A stretch of DNA of 64,000 nt from Patiria pectinifera (lineage: Eukaryota > Echinodermata > Asteroidea > Valvatida > Asterinidae). This document shows, in pieces, positions 34,312 through 44,906 of the stretch. The DNA lies in the NCBI GenBank assembly GCA_029964075.1, contig CM057149.1:39948900-40012899 (forward strand), read 5' to 3'. The notes under the pieces are model-generated. The model had not been told where the DNA came from, ran no database searches, and was given only the letters and a program-made list of their open reading frames with translations. A program made the translations under genes and the position numbers. Numbering within the stretch: position 1 is the stretch's first letter; each line of letters opens with the position of its first letter.

Positions 34312-36834
34312 ACAAAAAAGATTAACGTTCACAAAGCTAGCGGTTATTCGCTAGTTGTCGTGCGATGCGACGGTAAAAATGTGTATCAAGAGACTTATAG
34401 AGGCAAAGACGCTTCAACTAGATTTATAACAACGCTGTTACAATTACAAAGCGATATTAATTGCATATTTGAAAAACCCCAACCCATGACATTTAACGAG
34501 CGAGCTAAAGACCATCATGATAAAACAAGCACGTGTTGGATTTGTGAAAAACCAATTTATCCCAATTACTCGAGCAACTGTCAGTGCCAGAAACCCAGAG
34601 AACCCAAGACGATAAAACAAAAGAAAGAACATCAGTACAAAAATAGTAAGGGATTTATCGAGTCTAAATGTCTAGACTGCAAAAAGAGCATTAATAAATT
34701 TAGAAAGGTCAGAGATCACTGCCACGTCACTGGTAAATATAGGGGTGCCGCACACGCTTATTGTAACCTCAAACTACAAATTAAACCCGGTTGTACACCG
34801 ATACCGGTCTTTTTTCACAATTTACAAAATTACGACGCGCATTTAATCATGCAGGGAATGACAGAATACGATAGCCAAACAGAAATACAAGTGATCGCTA
34901 AAAATTCAGAAAAGTATATTTCGTTTTCGATAGGAAATCTACGATTTTTAGACTCGTTTAGTTTTATGGCATCATCGTTGGATAAATTAGTGAAAGGTTG
35001 TCCAAAAGAGTCGTTTCATTTACTCAAAAAGCATTTTAAACTAGGTACGCCAGAGGCGACTGACTTGCTATTACAAAAAGGAATTTATCCCTACGAATAT
35101 ATGAACTCGTTTGATAAGTTTCAAGAGACCAGCCTACCACCCATCGGCAAGTTTTACAGCAGACTAAGAGACGAACATATATCGCAACAAGACTATGACA
35201 GAGCTCAACGCGTGTGGAACGAGTTTAATATACAAAATCTAGGAGAATATCACGACTTGTACGTGACTACCGATACATTATTACTTGCAGGCGTATTTGA
35301 AAACTTTAGACGAACGTGTATTACAAACTACGGGCTAGATCCAGCCAATTATTTTACCGCACCCGGATTGTCCTGGGACGCTCTATTGAAACACTCGGAA
35401 GCTAAACTCGAACTGTTGCAAGACGTCGACAAACACTTATTTTTTGAAAAAGCAAAACGAGGAGGCATATCTAGCGTGGGTGGAATGAGACATCACAAAG
35501 CCAATAATCAATATCTCGATGACTACGATTCAAACAAACCCTCGAGTTATATCGCTTATCTGGATGCCAACAATCTGTACGGTTGGGCTATGAGTCAATA
35601 TCTACCGTACAGTGATTTTAAATGGACACCCTCGAAACCGTTTACCGAAGAAAGAATATTAACGCTAAAGAAAACGTCCAACACCGGCTACTTTTTTGAA
35701 GTAGATTTAGACTATCCGTACGATCTACACGCCAAGCATAACGATTATCCCCTAGCACCCGAAAATATCGTCGTACCCCAAGCGTGGATGTCTGATTATC
35801 AAAACGAGTTATTGGATACCGAACCTAATAGCGACGTTCAAAAATTAACGTGTACGCTTAATCCAAAACAAAAATACGTGTTGCACTACGTTACGTTGCA
35901 GTTGTATCTCAATCTCGGTTTGAAACTAAAAAAGGTACATCGCGTGTTAAAATTTAAACAAGCGCCTTGGATGAAATCTTACATCGATAAAAACACGCAA
36001 CTCCGAACAAAAGCAACCTCTGATTTTGAGAAAGACTTTTTTAAACTGATGAATAACAGCGTGTTTGGTAAGACGATGGAAAACGTTAGAAACCGAATAG
36101 ACGGTTACCTACTGAGAGACAATAACGACAGCGATCAAGCAAAATACAAAAAAATAATTCAAAAACCGAGCTATAAAACAACAACGCCGTTTCCAGAATG
36201 TGACCTGTCGTTTGTCGAAACATATAAAACGACAACCGTGTTAAACAAGCCCATTTACTGCGGAGTGAGTATCTTGGATCTCTCAAAGACGCTGATGTAC
36301 GATTTTTATTACAACCGATTGAAAGACAAATACGGAGATAAAATCAGGTTAATGTATACCGATACGGACAGTCTCTTGATTGTCGTTTACACGGATGACA
36401 TATACAAAGACATGCGATCTCACGGGCAACACTACGACTTTTCGAATTACAACCTGGATCACGAGTTATACGATCCAACCAATAAGAAAGTGATCGGTAA
36501 ATTTAAAGACGAGTTTGGAGGTAAGGTCATTCAAGAAGCCGTTTGCGTAAGACCCAAGATGTACTCGATTTTAGCAGATGACAACAACATCACTCTTAAA
36601 AAGGCCAAGGGGTTCACAAAATCGGTCACTGACAAAGATTAAAACACCGACACTACTACGACTGCATCTTTAAAAATAAATCTAAAACAGAAACGATGAC
36701 TCAAATTCGATCGGAAAAACACATCCTTTACACCATATGTCAAAATAAACTATCGTTGAGTCCGTTGGACACAAAGAGGTACATTTTACCGGATGGAATA
36801 CACACGCTCGCTTATGGTCACCGTAATCTAGATC

Positions 36835-37836
36835 TTAATTAGGCGGTAATTGCGTGTCCTCGGGTACGACTTGAAGCTCTTGTCTCACAAAACTCCTTTC
36901 TGGGCCGTCTTGCAGGTAATAAAGAGTAGGACCCGTCGTGACTTTTTTACCGTTAATCATTTTAAATTGACTCGTTCTTTTTTCCACGTTGAAGATGTCT
37001 ACGCTCCAAATGGGATCCGTGGCTCTTCTCGAAGTTCCACCCTCTTGCTCACCCGGGTAATATAAATATCTAACCATAGCGTCTTGCGGTAATTGTTGCT
37101 CTTTTGTTTTAACGGGGTTAGCCGGCGATTGCCGGACCTGTTTTAGTTTAACCGCCTCTGACGGCGCTTTAGCTATTAATCTCGTCGTTTCATCGTTTAT
37201 AGCTTTGATCACGCTGGGTAATCGCTCGACCCATTGCGTGTTTCTACTCTCGGGATTTAACATTTCTTGAGCGTACTGATGACCAAACAGTCTCTCGGCT
37301 AGCGTTCGATTAAATCTTTCTACGATACCCTGCGATCGGTGGTTTCCGGGTTCGCCGACGATAATCTCGACGTTTTTTGAGGCCATCCATTTTTTAAAAG
37401 CGCCCTTAAATTCGGTACCGGCGTCTACTCTCAACGTTTTAGGGTAACTCAAAGGCGATCTCGCGTAAATCTTGACAATAGCATCTCGCGTGGAATCTGC
37501 CGTTTTAGAAACCAAAGGTTCTGCTTCGTGGTATCGACTCGCAACATCGACAACCGTCAAAGCGTATTTATAAGTCTTGCGTTTTACTTTATCATAGGGT
37601 AGGTATAGCACATCCATTTGGTGAAAGTCGTTTGGTGTTTCAAACTCTCGCGAAGTACTCGTAGGCCTGGGTACATACGCAGGACCCGGTAGATAAATTT
37701 GCCATATCGCTTGCTTTTTAAGCCAATCTCTGATTACCTTTTTATCGATTTTTGTTTTATCGTGTAAATGGTCGACGGCACTTTCACCTCTCCAATAACC
37801 GCTCGGGCTATAATACAGTTTAGATAATGTTTGCAT
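36835..37836 (-). CDS. Polinton retroviral-type (RVE) integrase, 333 aa
   Basis: An integrase of the DDE superfamily that inserts Polinton DNA and makes the 6-bp duplication. Catalytic positions are visible in the contexts FHQMDVLYLP, LRVDAGTEF and SQGIVERFNRTL (Asp, Asp, Glu). An N-terminal part resembling HHCC-less zinc-free linkers precedes the core, and a C-terminal SH3/chromo-like segment (YYLQDGPERSFVRQELQ) follows. It is encoded on the strand opposite to the polymerase and divergent from the gene at 37871, with a shared AT-rich interval of 34 bp. The frame looks whole. Confidence 0.95.
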   Translation of the reverse strand: MQTLSKLYYSPSGYWRGESAVDHLHDKTKIDKKVIRDWLKKQAIWQIYLPGPAYVPRPTSTSREFETPNDFHQMDVLYLPYDKVKRKTYKYALTVVDVASRYHEAEPLVSKTADSTRDAIVKIYARSPLSYPKTLRVDAGTEFKGAFKKWMASKNVEIIVGEPGNHRSQGIVERFNRTLAERLFGHQYAQEMLNPESRNTQWVERLPSVIKAINDETTRLIAKAPSEAVKLKQVRQSPANPVKTKEQQLPQDAMVRYLYYPGEQEGGTSRRATDPIWSVDIFNVEKRTSQFKMINGKKVTTGPTLYYLQDGPERSFVRQELQVVPEDTQLPPN

Positions 37837-37870
37837 ATTATTTAATATAAAAGACGTTTATAATAATAAT

Positions 37871-38293
37871 ATGGCTACCCTTGCTATGATGTTAGGAGGC
37901 GCGATCGTCAACGCCTTAGCTTTTACTGGTTCAAACTTTTTATTTTCAAATCTGAAACAGAGTGACGAGGAGCGTAAGAGACACGATTTAGCGATAGAAC
38001 AACTCTCAGCCGCCAAAGATAAGTGGCAACGAGAACGAACGAAATATCTAGATTTTCTAAACGAACGTATCAGAAAACAAAATGCTTCTAAAGAAACATT
38101 TTCTAACGTAGACCGAGCGTTGCGTTACTACAACGAGGTGAGTGGTCAATCTACCGAACTACCCGTAGGACTGCAACGCGAACCCAAACTCGAAGATTTT
38201 TACGAACCTAGTGACCAACAAATAGAAAGAGAACTGGCGTTTATCGCGGGAGGAACGCTATTGGTGGGTCTATTGGCTTACAAATATCTTTAA
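37871..38293 (+). CDS. Polinton small membrane-associated protein, 140 aa
   Basis: Hydrophobic stretches lie near both termini (MATLAMMLGGAIVNALAF and AFIAGGTLLVGLLAYKYL), with a charged helical middle. It lies directly upstream of the major capsid gene. Function is unknown; a virion membrane or scaffold role is inference. The frame looks whole. Confidence 0.6.
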   Translation: MATLAMMLGGAIVNALAFTGSNFLFSNLKQSDEERKRHDLAIEQLSAAKDKWQRERTKYLDFLNERIRKQNASKETFSNVDRALRYYNEVSGQSTELPVGLQREPKLEDFYEPSDQQIERELAFIAGGTLLVGLLAYKYL

Positions 38294-38315
38294 ATTTAAA
38301 ACTCGTATAAATAAA

Positions 38316-39581
38316 ATGAATGCGTATGGAAAAAAGCTCAATCCCAGCAGGCTATTAAAAATACCCAGATCTATCAAGGGTGAGAGAAAAGAGGTGGTCA
38401 TTACCCACAATCCTAGTAGTATATCGGCGGGGCAAACGCTGAGGGTCAAGTTTCCTCAATTGGGTGTAGACGACGTGATCGTACCCGGCACTTGTAAACT
38501 AGCTTTCAATTTAGAACTCGACGGTGGAAGCGATAACAATAGAACCATTTTTGGTAATTTAGCCAGAAATTTAGTCAGCGAAATCAGCGTCAGGCTTCAA
38601 GGTCACGAAATTGTGAGTTATCGTCACGCCGACGTGTATCACAACTTTAAAGACAATTGGATCAACAGCTCGACGACTCGAAACATGGCGTACTCGGGCA
38701 TAGAAAAAGAAAACGTGTCTAAACTAAGAACTGGGGCTGAAGATGCTAACGCGGGCGCCAACAACGGTAAGGATCAAGCTATCGCGGATGCCTATGGTAA
38801 CAGATATTGTATTCCCTAGACATTGACATACTGACTTCGCATCACCCTTTTACCCCAGCGGTTTAAAACAACCTCTGACGTACGAGATAAAGTTTAACGA
38901 TCACGAAAAAGTAGTCAACAGTTCAGATACGGCGGCGATGTATTCTATCTCAGACTTGTCTCTCGAATACGAAGTGGTGACCAACAGAGACCTAGCTATC
39001 ACCATCAGGAATAAACACAAGGGGTTAATGCAATATCTGTTTGATAAAATCCACTCGCTAGAAGTTAGATCCGTCAACAAATCGGACACGCTTTGGAACG
39101 TCAGCGTCAATCAACCCATCAGGAGTCTCAAGGGTATTTGGTTTTTGTTTAAAGATCCGCGGTCAAAAATCCGAAGCGATTTTACAATCCAAAAATAACC
39201 AAAACATCGGTGACCGTAGAAGGTAAACCCAATCAACTCTACAGTCAAGGCATGTTTCAGTATCAACACTGGAATGAAATCAACAAGTTCTTTGGAGACA
39301 GCGATACCGAAAGCGGGCGCGGAGTAGCTAAAGACTTAAATTTGACGGGTTTTGACCTCGGAGACTACCTAAAAGACAAGTACGGTCTGTGGCTCGATTT
39401 TAGAAGTAACGACGACAATTCCGCTCACGGATCCGGTAGGAAACTCGGAGACGGAGGAGGCATCAACATTCAATTTAACAGAGAAGCCGAAGGTCAAGGT
39501 GACCTCACGATGTACGTATTTTTAGTCATGGATGCTCAATTAAACTTGGAAGACGGAAATTTTAAATCTCTGTTAAGTTAA
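38316..39581 (+). pseudogene. Polinton major capsid protein region (double jelly-roll), broken
   Basis: The N-terminal half shows the family pattern: SAGQTLRVKFPQLGVDDVIV, PGTCKLAFNLELDGG, NRTIFGNLARNLVSEI, LQGHEIVSYRHADVYHNF. Polinton major capsid proteins share this FPNLG...VPGT...N+T..NLGR...GxE...D/ADV layout and adopt the double jelly-roll fold of PRD1-like viruses. The region (about 420 codons) is followed at once by the ATPase. It is a fossil with about two or three breaks. Confidence 0.85.
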
Positions 39582-39582
39582 A

Positions 39583-40188
39583 ATGACACAACCGCATTGC
39601 GCTTTAATCGTCGGCAAAACAAATTCGGGCAAAACCAAATGGATTTTGGATCTGTTAGAGTCATATTATAAAAACACATTTGAGGCGATAGTCATCATTT
39701 GCCCTACCATATTTAAAAACAAAACGTACATCGAAAGAAAGTGGATTCAAGCAGATCCCGAGGTATACCTCTGCGATCCGGAATTGTACAAGATGACGCT
39801 CAACGAAGCGATCGATTTTTACAGGAAAATATTCGAAGGTGTTGCCACGTTGTTTATCGTGGACGATTGCTCTTCGGATCAAGAGATTAAATATCGTAAA
39901 AAGACGTGCGCGCTAAGCAAGATGGCATTTAGCGGAAGACACGTAAATCACAGCTGTTGGTTACTGACCCAAAAGTACAACAGCGTTTTAAAAGATTATA
40001 GAGAAAACACGGCTTGGTTGGCATTATTTTACTGCAAAGATAAAACATCGTTTGATCAAGCGTTAGACGAAAACGACGTCGTACCCATTGAACAACGAGA
40101 TTATATAAAACGACGTTTGAGAGATGTGAAATATAGTAAATTGGTCGTATACACCGAACCTCCAGTTAGTTACGAGCTACTTGAGTAG
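39583..40188 (+). CDS. Polinton genome-packaging ATPase (FtsK-HerA type), 201 aa
   Basis: Walker A is GKTNSGKT near residue 11 and Walker B is TLFIVDDC near residue 88. A further polar motif WLLTQKYNS fits the sensor region of A32-like packaging ATPases. In double-jelly-roll viruses this enzyme pumps DNA into the capsid. The start overlaps the end of the capsid region by context. The frame looks whole. The stop codon lies at the first unit of the minisatellite that follows. Confidence 0.93.
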   Translation: MTQPHCALIVGKTNSGKTKWILDLLESYYKNTFEAIVIICPTIFKNKTYIERKWIQADPEVYLCDPELYKMTLNEAIDFYRKIFEGVATLFIVDDCSSDQEIKYRKKTCALSKMAFSGRHVNHSCWLLTQKYNSVLKDYRENTAWLALFYCKDKTSFDQALDENDVVPIEQRDYIKRRLRDVKYSKLVVYTEPPVSYELLE

Positions 40189-40750
40189 CTAGTTGAGTAA
40201 CAATTAATAGCTAGTTGAGTAACAATTAATAGCTAGGTGAGTAACAATTAATAGCTAGGTGAGTAACAATTAATAGTTAGTTGAGTAACAATTAATAGCT
40301 AGGTGAGTAACAATTAATAGCTAGGTGAGTAACAATTAATAGCTAGGTGAGTAACAATTAATAGCTAGGTGAGTAACAATTAATAGCTAGGTGAGTAACA
40401 ATTAATAGCTAGGTGAGTAACAATTAATAGCTAGGTGAGTAACAATTAATAGCTAGGTGAGTAACAATTAATAGCTAGGTGAGTAACAATTAATAGCTAG
40501 GTGAGTAACAATTAATAGCTAGGTGAGTAACAATTAATAGCTAGGTGAGTAACAATTAATAGCTAGTTGAGTAACAATTAATAGCTAGGTGAGTAACAAT
40601 TAATAGCTAGGTGAGTAACAATTAATAGCTAGGTGAGTAACAATTAATAGCTAGGTGAGTAACAATTAATAGCTAGGTGAGTAACAATTAATAGCTAGGT
40701 GAGTAACAATTAATAGCTAGGTGAGTAACAATTAATAGCTAGTTGAGTAG
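40187..40750. repeat. 22-bp minisatellite inside the Polinton, about 25 units
   Basis: Units are AGCTAGGTGAGTAACAATTA plus AT, with G/T variation in AGGTGAG/AGTTGAG. The first unit overlaps the stop codon of the ATPase gene, and a related AGCTACTTGAGT lies just upstream, so the array seems to have grown from the gene's own 3' end. 40751-40966 shows no gene. Confidence 0.95.
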
Positions 40751-40966
40751 CAACCTATTCAACAAACTACACATGTATTACAATTTGTTAATCAACAAAC
40801 GTCAACAAAATGTATTTGGCTGTTAGTAAATGATAGCAATATTCAGTATTTGCAGTTTTGGCTATTATCATCATATCACTTAATTTATCGCTTTACACCT
40901 ACGAATACCTTTGCTTTTGTAACAAGGTTGCAAAAGCTACAACAAATTAAATTCGTTTCTAATTAA

Positions 40967-41542
40967 ATGGAGGACCTAAAACTGACTTTAACCGAACAAG
41001 ATCACAACGCAGAACATAAAGATCGTTTGTGCGGTGTCGTAGCAGCCGGAAACTCTAAAAAGTACTTGGGAAAGGAATACACCGTTAAACATATCGAAGC
41101 TCTTGACAGTAAAGAACTCGAAAAGCTGTATCATCTGTACGAAACTAAATTTGGAAATGAAATTGTTAAAACCGTTGGTAAATACACTTTAAGTCTATTT
41201 TCGAGAGTGTTAGCTGTTGTTACACCCGTACAAGTTTTAGGATATAACGTCACTATAGATTCTGAAGAAGAACTCACCAACGACTTGAGTTCTGATCCTA
41301 TTATAAGCGCGAGTATGGCTGGTATGTTGAGCGACGTTTGTTACAAGTACGGAACTTTAATATCACCCCTAGTTGCTACGATTATCACAACAAAACATTT
41401 GAAATTTAATAAACCTAATATAATAAATGGAAGATCAGAAAGCAGCGACACCAACGCCTGCAGCTCAACCAGCAGAGACAGAGACACCCCCACCGATAAA
41501 AACAACGACATCACCGACGGTAACGAGAGTGACCAAGACTAA
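40967..41542 (+). CDS. Polinton protein of unknown function, 191 aa
   Basis: Acidic/basic N-terminal half, then a hydrophobic segment (YTLSLFSRVLAVVTPVQVLG) and a second one (YGTLISPLVATIITTKHL), then a Ser/Thr/Asp-rich tail that overlaps the next gene in another frame. It resembles the small membrane proteins common in Polintons; no function is assigned. The frame looks whole. Confidence 0.6.
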   Translation: MEDLKLTLTEQDHNAEHKDRLCGVVAAGNSKKYLGKEYTVKHIEALDSKELEKLYHLYETKFGNEIVKTVGKYTLSLFSRVLAVVTPVQVLGYNVTIDSEEELTNDLSSDPIISASMAGMLSDVCYKYGTLISPLVATIITTKHLKFNKPNIINGRSESSDTNACSSTSRDRDTPTDKNNDITDGNESDQD

Positions 41543-41810
41543 AAATCCTAAACGAATTCAGCAGGGTAAAGCTTTAGCCGAGCACAATAGACAGATGAAA
41601 TTAAAATTAGCAAAAATGAACGTAACATCGGACGAAGCTACGAGCTCACCAGACTACAACTCTTGGGCGATGTGGGGGGCCATAGCGTCTATAATAGGGG
41701 TGGGGCTGCTGATACTAAAAAGTAAGGCAACTGCGCCGGTAGTACAGCCAGTGCCGGTAGTCACGCAACCCACTACACCCAGCGCCCCCAAAACGCTAGA
41801 CATGGAATAA
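41427..41810 (+). CDS. Polinton Pro/Thr-rich single-pass membrane protein, 127 aa
   Basis: The Pro/Thr-rich N-terminus and basic middle are followed by one membrane segment (WAMWGAIASIIGVGLLIL) and a Pro-rich tail. It overlaps the end of the preceding gene in another frame by 116 bp. An AT-rich AATATAATAAATGG immediately precedes the start. Function is unknown; it looks whole. Confidence 0.6.
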   Translation: MEDQKAATPTPAAQPAETETPPPIKTTTSPTVTRVTKTKNPKRIQQGKALAEHNRQMKLKLAKMNVTSDEATSSPDYNSWAMWGAIASIIGVGLLILKSKATAPVVQPVPVVTQPTTPSAPKTLDME

Positions 41811-41843
41811 ACCAGCAATTTAAAAATTGTTATATTAAAAACG

Positions 41844-42086
41844 ATGAGTAACTTTGACACCAACAGAATAGCAAATACGATTTACCACGGAGCCGTCATA
41901 TCGGGTCTTTCGATGGGATACGCCATGATAGGAGCTAAACTAATCAAAATGAAAGCGCCGGATTTAAACAAACTAAGCGTAGAAGATGCGGCTAAATTGA
42001 CGGGCATTATAAGTGGAGCTCTGGCCACGCAAAATTGGTTGGTGACCCAGGGTATACTACCGGGCAGTATAATGAAAACGGCATAA
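41844..42086 (+). CDS. Polinton small hydrophobic protein, 80 aa
   Basis: Two moderately hydrophobic helices (TIYHGAVISGLSMGYAMIGA and KLTGIISGALATQNWLV). It is preceded within 20 bp by TTATATTAAAAA. Function unknown; it looks whole. Confidence 0.6.
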   Translation: MSNFDTNRIANTIYHGAVISGLSMGYAMIGAKLIKMKAPDLNKLSVEDAAKLTGIISGALATQNWLVTQGILPGSIMKTA

Positions 42087-42108
42087 TTTAAATAGGTTTA
42101 TTAAATAA

Positions 42109-43362
42109 ATGGCTGAGGGAGGATTTGACTTTGACCCCGTTGATGATTACGATTACGATGACGATGATGATGTAGCAGAGACCAATCTGGACGACAACTT
42201 TGATACTCCTGCACCACCAATCCTCACTACCGACATAGATGACGTTTTAGATCAAGGAAGAAGCATGCTCACTAATGGGCGCGTTGATGAGTTTTACGAT
42301 ACTTATAACATATACAATAAACCAATATCTCCGAGATACGAAAACTTTATTCTCAACACAGAAGGTTTATTTTATGACACTGGTAAAGGCTTACTAAGGT
42401 TAACGGATCAAAGAAAACCAGACAGATTCTTGACTCTGAGGACTATAGAGTTAAATGTAAGAAAGATGGGTTTAAACGGTAGAGATTTTATTAGAAACAA
42501 GTTAGGTTTTACGCATTACGAACGTAAGACACTCAGTGACGATCAAAGCCAACACCTGCAATCGATACAACCCGAGAGTATCCCCATGACAGAACTACCC
42601 AGAGTCACCGATGAGGTAATCGAGATTATAGACGATTTAGAACAAGACACCGGCGCTCAAACAGAAGGATTGAATTACAGAGAACTCCAGGGTTTAGACA
42701 AAACTCTTCAGACGTTAAGAGGTAACCTAGAACTTAATTTATCGCGTCTCACAGAACTAGACCGAGAGATTGCAGCCACGAGACAAGAACTCGACGAATC
42801 TCACAGCGAAGAGGGTCGACGAGAGTTAAATGATAAATTGAGCGACTTGAACGTTGAAAGATCTGCCAGATTAGAAGCCGCAAAAGCCAACGAACGAGGG
42901 CTCAAAAGTCAGATCGCTAGAATCAAAGAAACGATTAATAAAATATTAGGCGACGACACGACTCTGGCGGAAAAGATCAGAACTCTGTTTAGAGAACAAG
43001 GTGTGACCATAGTGAGTATTTTAGCCGCTTTTAGTTTAGCCATCAGCACGATAGTGAGTAGCATCGTCGCTAGCGTGAGAGGTGCGGGTGCCCCACCCGC
43101 GCCATTGCCAACACCTGCACCAACACCAGCACCAAAAGGCGGTATCAAAGAGTGGATTTCAAAACAACTCGCTAATTTTGCATCTGCTCTTCAAAAACTG
43201 GGAGTGAGCGCGTTGGGTGCTCTGCCGGGTATCATAGGCAGCGTACTCAGTTGGATATTTAACGCGCTGAGTAAGTCCGTATCGTGGTTGGCCGAACACG
43301 TGTGGGCTTTGTTTTTGGGTGTGGGAGCCTTGGTGTTTGCGTACCTGCAAAAACGATGGTAG
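42109..43362 (+). CDS. Polinton coiled-coil, membrane-anchored protein, 417 aa
   Basis: A very acidic N-terminus (DYDYDDDDDVAE), a middle with DUF-like charged helices, a coiled coil at about residues 190-290, a hydrophobic segment at about 300-325, a Pro/Ala linker (PLPTPAPTPAP) and C-terminal hydrophobic helices ending in a membrane-like segment (HVWALFLGVGALVFAYLQ). It may be a virion membrane or minor structural protein, which is inference. It converges on the gene at 43459 with a hairpin between them. It looks whole. Confidence 0.6.
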   Translation: MAEGGFDFDPVDDYDYDDDDDVAETNLDDNFDTPAPPILTTDIDDVLDQGRSMLTNGRVDEFYDTYNIYNKPISPRYENFILNTEGLFYDTGKGLLRLTDQRKPDRFLTLRTIELNVRKMGLNGRDFIRNKLGFTHYERKTLSDDQSQHLQSIQPESIPMTELPRVTDEVIEIIDDLEQDTGAQTEGLNYRELQGLDKTLQTLRGNLELNLSRLTELDREIAATRQELDESHSEEGRRELNDKLSDLNVERSARLEAAKANERGLKSQIARIKETINKILGDDTTLAEKIRTLFREQGVTIVSILAAFSLAISTIVSSIVASVRGAGAPPAPLPTPAPTPAPKGGIKEWISKQLANFASALQKLGVSALGALPGIIGSVLSWIFNALSKSVSWLAEHVWALFLGVGALVFAYLQKRW

Positions 43363-43390
43363 TAATAGTTGTAATCAAGTTTAAACAAAA

Positions 43391-43433
43391 AAAAATAAGC
43401 CTTACCAGCGCAAAGTTGGTAAGGCTTATTTTT
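43391..43433. terminator. Perfect 17-bp hairpin between convergent Polinton genes
   Basis: AAAAATAAGCCTTACCA and its perfect inverse TGGTAAGGCTTATTTTT enclose the 9-nt loop GCGCAAAGT. It lies between the stop codons of two converging genes and is flanked by A and T runs on the two sides, so it is suited to end transcripts from either side. The function is inferred from its position. Confidence 0.6.
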
Positions 43434-43458
43434 TTGTCTTGTGAGATTAGAGTGTGAC

Positions 43459-44870
43459 TTATCGCGTTGCCTCGTAAGCTAAAATACCCATACCAACGAT
43501 AGCCAACGTTCCTACCGTCAACGATAATTTTTCGTCTTGGTGAGTTTGTAGTTTCGTGGGCTCCTGTGTTAAAACTGTAGGTGCTGGTGTTGGTGTTGGT
43601 GTTGGTGCAGGTGTTGGTGTTGGTGCAGGTGATACAACATCGTTTGTCATAGGCTCTGGGGGTGTTGGTGGCGCGACGTCATCGGTGTCATCAAAAGAGT
43701 CGTCCGGCTGAGGTTGTGAGTTTAAATCTGGCACCAAACCAGTGTTCATACTCTGGGTAGCGATTTGAAGATTGTTGTTATAGCCGTCGTGCGTTCCAAC
43801 CCTCAAGTTCATATCTGATGGAATTAAATACAACCCCGGTTTCACGACAAAATTTAAAGGCGTTCTGGCATACTGCAAAGAGTCTTGAAATTGATCGATA
43901 CTCGTTTCCATGTCGTCTACTGCATTGATGATATCTTCAACGATGACGTTAAATTGTCTCTGAGCGTCTAATCCGGTGCCCGGTGATAATACGCTCGTTT
44001 TTGTTTGAGCCTGCGCACCGAGTAAAGCGTACACGTAAGATCTAATTGATTCGTTGATCTTTATGATTCCCGCGGAGGTAAACGAACTCGTGTTGGGTAT
44101 AAAATCTAACCAAGCCTTTTGTACCGATTCATTTTGTTCGATGTAAATAACCGTCCAAGGAACGTAAAGGCTTCCACTCTTTTTGGGACTGTCTAGACCG
44201 TGGTAGCCGCCGTAAAGAACGTTGGGTTTGTTGGGTAGTGCTTTATCATATTCACCAACCGCCACAAACTTGCCTTTATTAAAGATATATGAGGTACCTA
44301 AACCGTTAGATTTTGTGTCTCTCGTCTGTTTAAAAGACTTGTTTTGATCTATGCCAAACAACAAACAGGTATCGGTAAATGCTCTGTGATTATAACTGTT
44401 GTCTAGAGCGTTAAATGCGTCATCTCCCGGTAAAGGAGCGGCAATGTCGTACAGGATCTTTCTAACCGTAAAATATAAATGAAAGTTAAAGATGGCCCAA
44501 ACGTAACGGTTGCTCGCATTGAAAAGATCGAATCAATACCGCAGCCCGTAGTAGCGCAGTAGATCGCAAAATTTAACTGATTTTGATAAAACGACATGGG
44601 GTGTGATTTCCAACGATCTACATCCTCGTCCGTCTCAACGTGAGGCAATTTATAGTCCGAGGTTAAGTCGGGAAACATGGTTAAAAACCCGTTGGTATTA
44701 TTAACTATGACCTCCAGTTCACTGGGTTTAGTGCTGTTTAAAAACTTTGCTTGGGGTGCAGCTTGATGTTTTAGCTCGTTTGCCTTGGCTACATTTTGAT
44801 TTACTTGTCTCGTTACCTGATCGGCTATCGATTGTATCTGCTTTTAACGACTTAAAATCACTCATTATTT
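43459..44870 (-). pseudogene. Polinton reverse-strand structural-type protein region (broken)
   Basis: On the minus strand an N-terminal part (QVTRQVNQNVAKANELKHQA, then ...MFPDLTSDYKLPHVETDED) is followed by a long open part with LYVPWTVIYIEQNES, a Thr/Pro/Ala repeat tail (APTPTPAPTPTPTPAP) and a terminal membrane segment (LSLTVGTLAIVGMGILAYEA). The family is conserved among Polintons but I cannot name its function. About two breaks; fossil. Confidence 0.5.
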
Positions 44871-44906
44871 TAGGTTCAGTTTTAATATAAAAAGACTGTA
44901 AAATAA

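Larger units (their letters stand above)
33179..36642 (+). pseudogene. Polinton protein-primed DNA polymerase B region (broken)
   Basis: Family B, protein-primed polymerase, the replicase of Polintons. Seen in order: a zinc-finger-like CRRCLCHF...H...C segment, the exonuclease motif YADFES, a second Cys/His cluster (VRDHCHVTGKYRGAAH), polymerase motif A YLDANNLYGWAM, motif B around KLMNNSVFGKTMEN and motif C YTDTDSL. The family usually has about 1100 residues or more and this region has that scale. It is a fossil: a Penelope-like fragment of about 330 bp has inserted after the first exonuclease motif, and there are about three further breaks. Confidence 0.93.

Noticed and set aside
40187-40750. 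CRISPR-like array of regular short repeats
   Set aside because: Units are contiguous 22-bp repeats with no unique spacers, inside an animal mobile element.
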